A DNA stretch of 64,000 nt, taken from Sitta carolinensis. Taxonomy: Eukaryota; Chordata; Aves; Passeriformes; Sittidae. Location of the stretch: NCBI GenBank assembly GCA_032173965.1, contig CM063292.1, forward strand, positions 2,556,001 through 2,620,000, given 5' to 3'. Every line of letters starts with the position of its first letter. Positions within the stretch are counted from its first letter, which is position 1. Of the stretch, positions 21,850 through 34,718 are shown one piece after another. A program made the position numbers and the translations under genes. A model generated the notes under the pieces. The model was given only the letters and a program-made list of their open reading frames with translations. It was not told the DNA's origin and ran no database searches.

Positions 21850-24800
21850 TGTAACATATTAAAGTGAGCATGATATTAAAAGTAAGACATTAAAATATTT
21901 TGAAGGCTAGTTTTGTTCCTGCACAGACCATGGCAGAATTTGTGTTTCCCTTTGAAAATGATAATAAAGATTCCATGGCTGTATGACAGGACCTCTGACC
22001 CCCAACCTGAGCTGTGAAATCCTGCTGGATCCTCCCTGTATTCCTGCTGGAATTCCAGCTCTGTAGGGAAGGATCTCCTCAAAATCATTCCTTGTACACT
22101 GCTGCTGACAAAGCAAGGTCCTTTTTAATGGAAAGAGTTAGAAAAATTGTAATGAATTCCAACAGCACTTCCCTGGAGCAATCAGTCTGTGCTTGGATCG
22201 GTAGGGTCTCAAGAGTGGGGACCACTCAGTGGCTTTAGTGGCCCTCTATTGCTCCAGGGACACTGGGAGGTGATATCTCCTTATTTCCCCTTTGCCAGAC
22301 CCAAGTGATCCCATTCAGGATGGGATGGAGTGGCTGAGGTTGATCCCTTGCCTGCTGCACCCTGAATTTCAGGCAGGCATGGCTGTAAATTTAAGGCTGC
22401 TGATACTTGAAGGTCCAGCTCTGTAGCTGGTGGTGTCCTGAGCCACCCTTCTCTAGGAAAATCCAGGATCTCCCACCGACTCCCATTGACTTCCCAGGGC
22501 TCCACAGAGCTGGAAGCAGATCCTTTGCTGGTGGAAAATCACTCCAGCAGCAACATGCACCAGCTGAGGATTCCCAGCATTTCTCCAAGCCCTCCAGAAA
22601 GAATCTGCAGGAAGAAAACCAATAAAAAAATGAATCCTCCTCTCCAAAACATTCCTCCAACTGCCCCCACAACTTTATCTGTTTTCTCTCTGCACGGGCT
22701 GTTCTCCCCTCCCAGTTTTTTTCTTTACAAGCTCTTGCTGCCGCAGCAAAGGCTCTGTAAGATGAATCCGGGCTGAGACAGGGAAATATTTCACATTTCA
22801 CAACATTTTCCTCAAAATCCTGGTGTTCTGCTGCCTGTTTGGGATTGGTGGACAGGATGTAGAGCTGAGGAGAGCCTGGTGGCTTCCTCCTGTCACAGCC
22901 TGGAGAGTGGTGGGGGCATTAAGCCGGACTTTTATTTTAATCCCCTTTTCAAAGGAGTGGAACCCTTGAGAGCTCCCATCTGACTGGTCAGCTTTTATTT
23001 TTCTCTTTCCCAAGACAGCCTGACACCCGTGGAAGGGGAGATGTCAACTCTGGGAGCAGGTTGGTGGGGAGGAACAGGAGGAAGCCCTGAGTTATCCTTG
23101 CCTCTGGAGAGCCAAGGCTCGATCCCGCCCGCTCGGGAGAGCTTGGCAGTTCACAGGATCAGGCCGCCGAGCAAATGGGGAATTCATCCAGAGATATCTA
23201 GGAAACACAGAGAATGAGCTGCCAACTCGACTCCGAAAGCCAACAGTTCACTAATTTTAATCAACAGCTGGATATTTTTATAGGGAGTGAAGGGATGGAG
23301 GGGTATTATGACAGAACAAGGGAGGTGGGATTAGACTAATCTAGCCCAGGCCAAGTGGGCTCTTCCTGCTCAGCCATGTGGAGTGTCATGACTGTGTGAT
23401 TTAGACTACTGCACACTCACCCACACTGATAAGGAGGACAATTATGGGGAATACACAGCTCTTTGTGCAGCCCTCAGCCAGCACTGCCTCACTGCCGATG
23501 TCAGCTGGGGATCGTCTCCAGCTCCGAATTACAGAGGTCCCCATCCCAGGGACACAGCTGGGGCAGGGAGTAGCTGCAGGAAAGGATCCTGGAGCTTGCA
23601 TGGAGGTCACCTTTGCCCTGTCCCTTTCCAAGCTTCAAAGAGCTCTCTCTGGTGAGCCCCCGTCTGCGTGGCGGTGAAGCCTGGTGGGTGGCAGCGTCAT
23701 TATTCACCGGGCTGGAGAAGGCTCCTCTCTGCTGGGACACCCTTGGGTCCCTCCAGGGCAGTTTCTCTGGTGCTAATTGTCGTGTTTCCGTGTTTCCCCG
23801 TAACTTCTGGTTCTCTCCGTGTCCTTCCTCACCTTCCGCTGACTCATTCCCAGCGCAGCCTCATGCCAGAGCGGCGCTGCCCAAAGTGTGACCCGAGGAA
23901 AAGGCAAAACCTGCAGGGCCACCTCCCCTAGCCCCCATCAATCCATTGCTCCTCCTAGTAGGAAGCATGGGAAGAACATTTCCAAGCCAGATTTTTCCCT
24001 TTCTTTTCTTTTTTTAATTTTTTTAAAAATTTTTTTCTTTTGGAACAAGAGCCTGATTGGCGCAGAGCAGCTTTTGTTGTTGTTTATTTGTGTAGCTTTT
24101 CATCTTAACGAGGATGTACGGAAACAATTACCACATGCTTCATTCACAAGATCAACTCAAGCTTTTCCTGTCTGTGCCATGATTGGATGTAGCCACTCAA
24201 AATTATTCAGCTTTGCACAAATCGTGCTTTTTACTCATTGTTTTTTTAACATTTATTGTACAATAAGGATGATTTTTTTTTTCTCCCTGCAAAATAAAGT
24301 TTGGGCTTTGCACCAGGTGGCTGGAAATGTCGCACAGTTTCTCCCTTTTGGCAGTGGAAAGTCCAAAGGCTTTAAGAAAATGCACATTTTTCAGGAGGGC
24401 AGAGAGAGGTCATGATGCACTGACTAATTCAAGATTTCCTCCGCTGGTTTCCATAACAAAGAATCATTTTTTTTTTTTTTTTCTTTATTTAGCTGCACTC
24501 ACTGGTAGGTTTTCATTTGCATCAAAGCTTTGTTCTGCTCTCATTTGGGCTGCCTCCAGAGACCAAACAACATCACAGGCTCCTCCTGGCATGTCCTCCA
24601 AAGAAATGGGCCAAATTCTGAGCTGCAAGTTGGCTCCCACGTGTAAACTCTTGCCATAAAGATCCTGCTCAGGGTGAGAGGGGTTTGTGGCAGTTAAGAG
24701 AGATTTCCATGGAGTTTTAAAGCTAAAACCAGTTGGATTTGGTGCAATCCAGGTGAATGGGGCAGCCATGCCATTTGTAAGTTAATAACAGCTCCTGCTC

Positions 24801-27800
24801 CGAGATCTCCCACCTTGTCATTCAGAAACCAGTGGAAATTTTCCCTCCTTGGGTGACATCCTTCCCTACACACATCCCTTACCCTGGCCTGATTTCTTAT
24901 TCCTATTATTCTTTGTGGAATTTCAATCCTAATAACTCAGGAAATGGGTCTTCAAACTCACGTCTGAAAACCACGGCTGGCTTTCCTGCGTGCAATCCTG
25001 GCACGGCCGCGCTGCGGAAAATGCTCGGGAATTTGGCAGGCGTTGGCTTTCCAGAGGCTGTTTGCCCTTTTCCTGTCCCTGCCGAGGGCTGCCCCAGAAC
25101 AGCAGGGTGATAAGGAGTTGAAAAATCGTGTTTTGCCTGGGAGATCTGCTAGGATTTGACAGCTGACTTCCCTGGAGTTACTGGTTTGGGCTGGGTGTGC
25201 TCCAGCGGGGGTCACGGGGGCTTGGGTGGGATTTTCCAAGAGATCCAGGACTCAGGAGTGAGACCTAAGAGTGAGGAGATGTTTCTTGGTGCCTTTCAAT
25301 GGTAAATGAGGTGACCTGGCTGGGGTGTGAAGGGTGTAAGAAAAAGGAGTTGCATTAGAAGAAGATAAAGGGGGAAGAAAATTAGTAGACAAAAAGAGAG
25401 TAAAAAATGGGGGTTTAAATTTGACTGCAGAGGAGATGAGATATTGAGTGAGAGAAGCCAATATTTAAAAAAATAAAAAACAAAACAAAACAACTGAAAT
25501 GACAAATCCAGAACTGGAATGAAGTTTCTGCTCCAAGGACTCAACGTGCTTTTCTGGAGAACTTTCAGTGAGAAATTCATCAGCAAATCCCACACTGGGG
25601 ACGGAGCCACGTCCCTTCCCACTCTGGTGCCACCACCACCAGGTTGCTGTGGCTCCCACTGAAACCCTTCCAAGTCTCTGCTGACCAATCCTGCCTTTTT
25701 TTGGGGGTGTCCAACCATCCACATGGCCATTCCTCCCCAGCACCTGGGAGTCTTTTCCCAAACTGGTGCTCTTGGGTGATTCCTGAACGTGCAATGGGAG
25801 GTGAGAAATCCCGTTTCCAGCTTGGGGATCTCCATCCCATCTTCATCTCAGCCAATCCTGCTCCCTGCCCCAAACCATGTCCTTGATTAGTGATCCCTGG
25901 CTGCATTTGGATTTATCTGATGCATGGGGACATCTGTTTATCATACATTGCACGTCTGCTGAGCAACTTTTTTCCTCATCCCAAGGCCCGATTAAAGATT
26001 CCGATTAATGGAACTCGCTGGAAGGTCCTGTAAGGCAGCTCCTAAATCAATGTCATGTAAACTTTGCTGGGTTAATCCTGCACATCTGAATTCAGCTAAA
26101 ACCCAACACTGCAAGGTCAGCCTGTACAAATTGATGGATTTTTATTCCTTTAACCTCAGAAGTGTTGCCGAGAGGGGAAGAGCAGCAAGAGTTGCTTCTT
26201 CCAATTGCTTCTTTTTCCTGCACAAGCAAAGACAGATATTTTCCCTTTTCATATGTGCATATATAAAATATATTCATATTTATCCTTAAGACACATATTT
26301 TTGAAAATGAGAGGTATTACAATCAGCAAGACACCACTGCTCCTTTTCATGTTTATCTTCTTGTTCATTTTTCTTGTGCATTGATTTGATAAGGCAGTAA
26401 AAGATTCTGCCATTATAAATCAGGAAGTTAATGAGGAATATCCCTCCTGCCTTTTGAATTTATTTAGTTCTAAACCCAATTATATCTCTAAAGACATCCC
26501 AGAGCATTTTGTGGCTCGTGAATGTTGCAAGAGTAAATTAGCATGAACTTGCAGAAAAAATGCTGCGCAATTTATGGACTTTTCTTGTCTTCCAGGGGAA
26601 TATTTTTGCAGCATCTCTGTGAGTCAGGAGTAACAATCTCCTATCAAAGCTCTTTAGAGCCTTTGCACTATCATCAATACATATAAACAAAGGATAAGGC
26701 AGCTAATTCCTTGTGGATAACTTTCTGCAGGGAAATGCAGCTTGTGGCAGAAGACCAGCTTTATCAGCTTTAAACCAAGGAGTGCATTTTATTTATGGAA
26801 TTCAGCACTGCAGGCATTCCTGGTTCTTTGTTGGAGGATATTTTGTATTTCCCATATCCCATTACTTGGTTTTGTTGGAGCAGAAATGTTGGATAAGTGT
26901 AAAGACCTGCTGGAGGCACGTTGGCTCTTGGCTTGGTGTCCTGTGGTTTTATTTTCTCTCCTTAAACCTGAGAACTTCCCTGGAATAATAATAGTAATGA
27001 TTACATTAATTTATAATAACTGGATCATTTCCCCTGAGCTTTATCCTTATTTTTTTAAAAAAAATTATTCTCTTTTATATCTTTCTTCTATTGTTTAATA
27101 TCAAAAGTTAAAGCTGGCAGAGATGCTTCAGGGAATTCCTCACCCTGAAAAAAGCAAAGCTTTGTGCCACTTTGCATCTCCAAAGCCAATGGAAAGCAGA
27201 AATCTGGGTCTTGTTCCTTGGTAGAGTGTGAATCCCACCAGGAATGACAAATTCCTGCTGAAATCCCATCAGCCCCTACTTTGGGAAACACAATCCAGAA
27301 GGTCCTGAAGACAAGAAGGATGCGCCAACACCCTCATCTGTGCCCACATCACTTTTTGGTCCTTCCATCCTTTGATCCTTCCTCTGGCTGGAGCTTCATC
27401 CCACTTTTCTCTCCCCCTGAATGTGGCTGTTTCACCTTTTCCCTTTGTTCTTTGCTGAGGTCCATAAACTTCATCAGGACCAAGTGAGCAGAGCAGGATT
27501 TTAGCTGGAGCTCCTTCTGCTGGTGGGATGATCCCCTTGCACAGAAAAATTCCCTTGCAAAGCCACACAATATTCCTCTCTCTTTTTTCCCCCTTTCTCT
27601 CTACATGTCATTCTTCCCAACAAAGGAATGACATTAATAAAAATAAACATTAAATGTGAAGTATTAAAAAAGGAATGAAGGCTGCCATGTGCCCATCACT
27701 TGCTATCCCAGAGAGAGGGATTCGAGTTCTGTGGCTCACTCTAAAGCTGGATGAATCTTCCATGGATTTTTTATCAGCTTCAGTGATTTTGATCCAAACA

Positions 27801-28449
27801 TGGAAATGTTGGAGTCCAGAACTGTGGGAATTCATATTCCCACTATCTTGCCCATTATTCCAGTCAGCTTTCTCTCTGCTTGACTTTTGTTGGAAGATCA
27901 ATCTTCTCCTACCAGATACTTTTGACAGTGACTTCAGCTTGGGCAAGACTTGGAAAATACAAATTCCTGGCAGCCTAATTCCTTACTCTATCTGCCTAGT
28001 TATGCTTAAGGATATGGACATTCCTGGACATCTCAGACACCAGAGATGGCTGTGAGAAGACAAATCCATGTCAGACACCACCCAGCTGCCAGCAGAGCTA
28101 TAAACTTGTGATGGGGTGATAATTTTCTGTATTAAACAGCCAAACTCCAGTCCCCCAGCTGGAGAATCCCAGCAGCAGCTTTTCCCTCCCACTTACCTTT
28201 GGCTGTGGTTGCTCTGTGGAAATTTAGTCTGTGAAGGGCCATTGTGGGATTCCCAAAATGATATTTAAGTCATAAGAGACTGAATATGTCAAATGTCCCA
28301 AAAACTCAAACTGTGAAATGATCTTTTCTGAAGCTGAGCTGGTAGGAACCTAATGGATGCATGGGAATAATATTTATTCAGAAAAAAGAGCTGTTCTGCA
28401 ATCAAAGATTTTGCTGTAAGATCTGGGAGTATTCCTAACAATGAATTTT
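21850..28449. other. Long gene-free stretch
   Basis: No coding gene, RNA or recognised transposon is seen. A perfect 12-bp inverted repeat lies at 22171-22182 and 22248-22259. Repeat-free, motif-rich segments at about 24050-24290 and 26290-26700 read like vertebrate non-coding elements (AT-balanced, with ATGATTGGATG, TTTGCAT-like and TTTATTG blocks). T runs occur at 24466-24482. Open frames throughout are short and overlap on both strands. Confidence 0.4.
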
Positions 28450-28564
28450 TCCTTCCCTTCCCTTTCCCTTTCCCTTTCCCTTTCCCTTTCCCTTTCCCTT
28501 TTCCCTTTCCCTTTCCCTTTCCCTTTCCCTTTCCTTTCCTTTTCCCTTTCCCTTCCCTTCTCTC
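28450..28564 (+). repeat. TTTCCC hexanucleotide microsatellite
   Basis: About 115 bp of nearly perfect CCCTTT units, with one 5-bp slip near its middle and degenerate TTCCTTTCC units near the right end. The minus strand is a pure-purine GGGAAA array, which creates the Gly-Lys-rich spurious open frame at 28435-28830. Confidence 0.95.
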
Positions 28565-29382
28565 AATAAAATCCGAGAGTAATCAGAAAAATTATTTTGC
28601 AACTTCAAAGTCCAGCATCCCCCAAACCCTGGGTATTTTTGAGTGAAATTAAAGAATTTCAGTAAAGTGAGGCTAAAACACGGAGCAATCTCCCAGCACT
28701 CCACATGAGCTGTTTCCACGAGGCCACAGTTCCAGTGAGATTGGATCTGAGAGTACAATAGGGATTCCTTGTTTTCCAGGAATAAAAGGAGGTGCTGGTC
28801 CATGGGTCCACCTGGGGAAAACAGGAACATGGTCAGGAATTAAAACACACATTAGAGCAGGTTTTCTTTTCTGGGATCCAAGGCTGGTGCTGGCAGGTGG
28901 ACGCACCTCCTCCTTTTTGGGGATGCATCCTCCTGCCCACAGCAACACCTGCATCCCTTGGGGATCCTCCTTGGCTGGGAGAGGTGATGCATGGATAATG
29001 TACCGAGCCTGTGACACCAACCTAATCCCTGCTGTTCATCCCTCACATTTCCCAGGCGTCTCCACAGCGAATCAGGAATTAAAATTGAAACCCCTCTGCT
29101 CCATCCAGCCAGGAGCTGCTCCTCACCAGCCACGTTTCTCATGGAACAGCCTCTGGTTGGAGATGGCTCCGTGCCATCCTTGACCAAGGCTGTGCTTGAA
29201 CCGGGTGACCCACAAGTGAAAGGCTCAGCGTCACACTGCCAGCTCCCCCAGCCATCTGTCCTCCTTCAGGGAGCTTCCTTCCAAATTCCCTGCACACTTC
29301 ATAAACAACCCAGCCCTCCTCACCCCTCCAGCTGCCCTCTGCCTCTAGAAGAAACAGCAGTTCCAAGGAAATACCACTCATT
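28565..29382. other. Unique non-coding sequence
   Basis: No feature is supported. Overlapping open frames on both strands at 28673-29381 lack recognisable domains. Confidence 0.45.
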
Positions 29383-29412
29383 TTTTATATATATATATAT
29401 ATTTTTTTTTTT
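29383..29412. repeat. TA dinucleotide array followed by T run
   Basis: About nine TA units (29386-29402) followed by T10, ending in CCAG. It mimics a splice acceptor, but no supported exon follows. Confidence 0.85.
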
Positions 29413-31170
29413 CCAGGCGTGTTGAAGCTGATATCTGGGATTTGGCAATGCGAAAACCTTTTCATCCATCCTGCCTTTTAAACCTGGTGCTTTAATCCAG
29501 CCATCCTGAGGATGGAGAAGCCAGGGATAAACTGGTGGAGATGATGTGGTGCACGGTAGCAAAGCCGTCTTTGAAGACCAACAATAAAGCAAACTTCCAT
29601 TTCCTTCCCATAACATGGTCATGTCACAACCCCGAGAGCTCCACCTTCCCTTTCAAGAGGCTCGAAAGTAGGACTTGAGACAAAGAAAAATAGTCTCAGG
29701 TGGGTTCACCATGGATCATTTTGACTACAATTTAAACATTCAAATGTCAATGCTTAGTCATAGACAAGACATGATTCTTATCTAACTCCGTGTGGCTTCC
29801 AGCAGAAAAAAAATTTGAACCCGTGCCATTTCCTGTTGGAGAGAGCTTAAACACAGGGGTGACAAGGGCACATCTATTTTGGAGCCCTATTTTAAAAAGC
29901 CTCCGAGATATCACAGAAATCAACTGGCACAAACAGAGGACTTGGAGTTTCTTTCATGGTGGTGGCAAATTCCGTCTATCAATGAAACACATACTTAGCG
30001 AGGCGGAAGTGAGCACCAGCAATACTTCAATCAGCCCTGGCAGATGTGTACATTATTCCGTTTGATCTCCTAGGATGCTGGATTTAGATGATATAATACG
30101 TTCTGGTTATCTTCCTCGAAGTTGGAGGGACGTAAAGGAGATATCCACTTTCACAAGATAAAATTAGCACCTCTTTATTTTCCACATAAACATTCCTCCT
30201 TTTTATTTTTTTTTAATTTTTTTTTTTTTGCCCATTTCTTTTCGCAGGAAAACGCTGATTAGAGTTACAAAGCATACCAAGGGGTATGAGTTTATTCATA
30301 TTCAACCCAAATCCTATTTATAATATCAAGGAAATAACATTGGTATTACACAGGGCAGCTTGGACAGCCGAGATGGAGGAACGACGAGCTCCGCTCAAGG
30401 CAGGTCCCTTCAAAAGCCATTGTTTTCCAAAGTCATGGTGAGAAAGCAAAGATTTGGCTTAAAACTGGACAACTGCACGAGAAAAATGGTCAGTCCACAC
30501 CATTTCTGCTATTTTAGTGTATTTTTCAACATCATCATATCGAAGCCGTGAGCTTGAGGTACAAAACACAGACTTGAATTTCAGACGACGCATTTTGTCC
30601 TGAGCCCCGTGATCCCAACTCTCACCTACCACAAATACCTACAAATATTACCCAGATTTTCACACAAAACTCTTGCTTGTGGGTAAATTTAGTGTTTTGA
30701 AGCAGTCCGGTGAGAAGGTTATTTTTGTAAAGTCGCAGCATGGACCTCTTGGGCACGGGAAACGCGTTCCTGGGTCGATCTGTGTGACTAACAGATTGTT
30801 TGGTTCTCTTGCTGCTCCAAACAATTGGGGGAGAAAAATGGTTTCCGTTGGATTGAGCCTTTTGTAAGGCATGGAAGGCCTTAATGGACCTTTGAACTTT
30901 TTTAAAATAAAGGAATCCACGTCGCATTATCTGCAACGCTTCCATGAATGTCAAAAAAGTAGGTGGTGACCTTCAAAAGGCTTTTGATGGGGAGAACAAT
31001 TCAGAGAAATCAACACAACTTTTTTTCCAAACGTTTCGGTCGAGTCGGAATTCGGGAGGAAAAGCACGGCTGAGGTAATTTTTCTGTGGTGTTTATCAAA
31101 AATCGTATCAAGGCCCTGCTGGGGTGGGCTTCATGCTAATGATTGACTGATTGATGTCCAGATTTGTGAA
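29413..31170. other. Candidate conserved non-coding block, about 29690-30960
   Basis: No gene is supported. Between about 29690 and 30130 and again 30240-30960 the sequence is repeat-free, with little homopolymer except T runs at 30206-30230. Its texture resembles deeply conserved vertebrate enhancers: balanced composition and several ATTTAAAC, TTAGTCAT and GATAT-type motifs. Conservation itself cannot be seen in one sequence. An acceptor-like TTTCTTTTCGCAG ends at 30247, with an open frame of about 24 codons after it, which is weak evidence for an exon. Confidence 0.3.
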
Positions 31171-31255
31171 CATAGTTGTGAAATTAGGGAATTGTTATGG
31201 CTGGAAATGACCTCCAAGATCACTGAGTCCAACTCTTGGATCTTGTTTGGGAACA
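31171..31255 (-). mobile_element. CR1 LINE fragment, 3' end, reverse orientation
   Basis: On the plus strand: AATTGTTATGGCTGGAAATG, ACCTCCAAGATCACTGAG, TCCAACTCTTGG. This is the reverse complement of the CR1 tail just before the octamer repeats. Diverged. Confidence 0.7.
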
Positions 31256-34084
31256 GGACTCTAGTATTGTTTTTCAACCCTCTAATATTGCTTTTTAAAC
31301 ATTAAAATGTTGTCTCGGGGCTGGTGCTTGAGGTGAGCTCTGAGGTCCCACTCCTCCTTGGGAAGGCTCTACTCAGCAGCACTGCCTTGGAAACCTGACA
31401 TCAATTATTGGCAGAAAACCTAAATAAAACCAAGAAACCTCTTAGAGTGTCCACAGCCACTTTTCCCTCAGCAAATCCCCCCCAGATTCCCATGGCAGAT
31501 ACGAGCTGAAGCCCCAGGAGATGGGATCTGTGGAAATACGATGTGAGGCCTTATCAGGATGTGAGTTGGAGCTGCTCTCCAACGTGAAGCTTTCCAGTTT
31601 AATGCACGATGACAGAGCCAGATCCTTTTACAGGGAGAAAGCCGAGATCGTTTTCAGGACCGAGTTTAGCAACTTCTCAAATGTCTGCTGTTGTCTGTGC
31701 TGTTAATTGGCCCCGTGGCTGCAGTTTGTGTGGGCTGCCCATTATAATGTCAATAAATCCAGGGACTGGGAGTGAAATTCGAGGCAGAAATGGGCTGAGG
31801 GGTTTGTTCTGAGAGTTTGGCCCTGTGTTCCCGGTCATGGGATTGGGGTGGACAACGTGGAATAAACTCACACAGCGTAAAAGCGAAGATTTCTGGAGAA
31901 AAATCTAAGCAGCAGCTTTTCTGAATGGCGTATCATGAAAAAAAATGGCAATTTAATGGTATCAGCTTTTCCATGGGGAAAAGGCAGCTGGAGAAAGGGA
32001 TTTTTCCTCACTCACCGCCGTGATCCTGAGGCATTGAGGGCTCCAGTGTTTCCCTGTGTGGGGCAGGAGCTGATTTTTGTGCTGCCATAAAATTTCAGTG
32101 GGAAGATCCCATTTTGTGGTCGCCTCAGCATGGAGAGATGCTGGCATGGGGAGCAGAGAGGGAAAAGAGAAAGAATAAATCTGATGTGGAGAAAATATTG
32201 TGCCAGCGAGGGGGGGGAATGCCCTGCTGAGAGCAGAAGAGTTGGACCATACCTCATTCATGAGTGACATTTGACTTTTGAATAAGACCAACAAAAAACC
32301 CAAAAAACCCAGCAAAAACCAGCAGCAAAAACCAGCCTCAAATTTTGCATCATCCCTACTCATCCCTGAAAAAAAATTAATGCCCTGAAAACTCTCCCTG
32401 GAAATGCCAATTAACAGCAGAGCTGTTGGAATTAATTAATCCCAAGCTCTGGGAGAAGCTGGGTGGTGGCAGAGGGTGATGTCAAGCACAGGGACACCTC
32501 TTCAAGCCAAAATTATCAGGGAGATAATTTTGGATAATTATCAGGGAAAGCCCACCACAGGCTTCTCTTTCCACTCACACCCACAGCAAGAGTTTGTCTT
32601 CAGCTGTCCAAATTTTGGCATTTTTGTTTAAATATTGCATTTTCTGAAGGAACTCACTGCCGAGGGGACCGGGGGGCGTTGCTCCAGTCAGCTTAAAAAA
32701 TAATCATGAAATGCATGAAAAGAGAAGAAATCAGAACTGCTCCTCAGGTCAAGATCTTGTAAAATCTGCGGATTTATCCCCCAGAATTCAAAGCAACAAC
32801 AAATTTAGAAATTTAGACTCTGTATGTGAGGGTTTCTACAAGTTTTCAGCCTTTGCATCCCCCCAGGGCTCAGATTTCCTGGGGATCCTGGAGCCCTCCC
32901 AGCTCAGAGCCACAATTAGCTGCAGAAGCTCAATTTGGGGGTTTCCTCATTAACCTGTCATGTCAAATGCTGGATGATAAGACGGTGAAAACTGGGGGGT
33001 GGGGGGAGGAGTGGCAGTGGAGGGGTAAAAGTTCATTTTGCCAGGCAAACAAACAGCGAGTCACTTGATTTTACTAATTATCCTCCCCTGTGGCTCTCGC
33101 AGCCATTATTTTTCCCCCCCATCAGCGTAAGAAGTGACAAGATAAGATAGGAGCTGGTATTTTCTAAACTATCCCGGCTGAGGGCACAGCCAGATAATAT
33201 GAGGATTCATTTGAAAGAGCCCACAGAAGATGAATTGATTTTCTTAATGCTGGAGTCATCGCTCGTTAGAAAAATAACTGCTGGGATTGTTGGGAATGGG
33301 TGTCAGGGCACTCTGGAATGTCCCTCGTCCCAGGAACAGATTTTGGGGTGAAGGAGGGAGATTTGTTTGCAATAAAGGGTAAATTATTTATAATAATGCA
33401 GGATTATAAATGCGTTGCTATAAATTTTGTGTCTGGTTCACAGCTCGAGGACGTCAGTGGGTGGGTAGGAGTGGGCTCACATAGTTTATAGGTTTTAGTG
33501 ATATATTAAATGATGAGTTAACACCTGTGCACCTCCTGGACCTGCAATTTCACAAAATTATTGGTTGGGCATAGGATTGACTGGGCAAAAAATCCTTGAA
33601 TTTTTTTCCATGCTGATTATCCTGATCATGTCCAGCCTGTGTTCCCTCTTTTTGAGGTCAAAAGAGAATTTTCTTCCATGCAAACCCCTCCAACCTTGTC
33701 CAGTAAGAAGTCAGTGTCCCAAAGACAGGGAGAAAAATACAAATTTAACGATTCTGTGGTTTGCCAAAGACCTTGCATTAAATCAGCAAATAAACATGAA
33801 ATATTTCCTGCTTTAAAAAGATAACTGCTTTATTTTTTTATTTTTTTCCCCCACGATTTAATAGCTAAATGGATCTTTGAGCACGTGTTACCTTTTTATA
33901 GGAGCTTTTTAGACCTTCCAACCCCACCAGGGCACAGCCCCAAGCAGCTCAAAGACACAAACCCCAGAACTCCCAATATCAAATCCGAACCCAGTTAAAA
34001 AAAACCCCATCGTGCCAGAACAGATCTATAAAGCACATTTCAACAACGAGTTACAGCTGCTGCATATTTATAGCTTTGGGGACC
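31256..34084. other. Non-coding stretch, GATA-site-rich segment at 33080-33290
   Basis: No gene is supported. At 33141-33150 two overlapping GATA sites (GATAAGATAG) occur, with a further AGATAA near 33191. The surrounding 200 bases are repeat-free. A small A/C-rich low-complexity patch lies at 32285-32335. Confidence 0.35.
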
Positions 34085-34122
34085 AAAAAAAAAAAAAAAA
34101 AAAAAAAATTAAAAAAAAAAAA
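34085..34122 (+). repeat. A-rich homopolymer tract
   Basis: A24 and A12 runs separated by TT. It has no AATAAA close upstream. Together with the T-rich tract at 34644-34718 it brackets about 520 bp of GC-richer unique DNA. Confidence 0.9.
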
Positions 34123-34640
34123 TAGAAACCAAAACACAACAGGCTGGAAAGAGTAGAAAGGATTGGAAACAGCAAATTTGTCAATGTTTTTGCTCGCTGC
34201 TGAGTCGCTGCTGCTTTAGATTAGGGCGATTTAAATTGCCCTGTCCCCTGCAATTTGACAGTAGCACCGTGAACCTGCAGCCAGCGGGTCCCGGGATGAA
34301 GAGCCCGAGGATGGGGGCAAAGCAGGAGGAATTCCGGGAATGTTTTCCCCCCGGAGCAGCCGCTGGGAGCGGGTGACAGCGCTAACACTTCCCAGAGCCG
34401 AGGACCCCGCCGCTGGAATGGCATTGCCCACCCTGAAAGTGAGAAGGTAAAGTTTATTTTTTCTGGTTTTTTTCCTCCTCTTTCTCTCATATACAGAAGG
34501 GATCGAGACCACCAAGAGCGGCCCTCTTTTTTTTTTCTTCCCATTTTATCCTTTTTTTCATTATTTTGCTGAGATGATGTACAATTTACATTCGTTAATA
34601 ATAAAAAAAAAAAAAAATCCTGAGGTCATCCACCTAGAGC

Positions 34641-34643
<3 letters not shown>
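34123..34643. other. Short GC-richer segment between homopolymers
   Basis: The interval 34200-34430 is CpG-containing and repeat-free. Open frames occur only on the minus strand (34221-34544 and 34231-34515, two different frames), with no domain. An A14 run lies near 34603-34616. Confidence 0.35.
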
Positions 34644-34671
<28 letters not shown>

Positions 34672-34718
34672 CTTTCTCTCTCTTTTTTTTTTTTTTTTTT
34701 TTTTTTTCCCTTTTTTTT
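34644..34718. repeat. T-rich homopolymer tract
   Basis: A T28 run, a short TCTTTCTCTC interruption, T25, CCC and T8. It ends in AAACAG, a pyrimidine tract plus AG that resembles a splice acceptor but is better explained as simple repeat. Confidence 0.95.

Noticed and set aside
28435..28830. 131-codon minus-strand frame ending in Gly-Lys repeats
   Set aside because: Created by the hexanucleotide array.
30234..30330. Acceptor-like TTTCTTTTCGCAG with about 24 open codons
   Set aside because: Only a single weak exon-like signal with no partner exons. The nearby GTATGAGT donor would leave an exon of under 40 bases.
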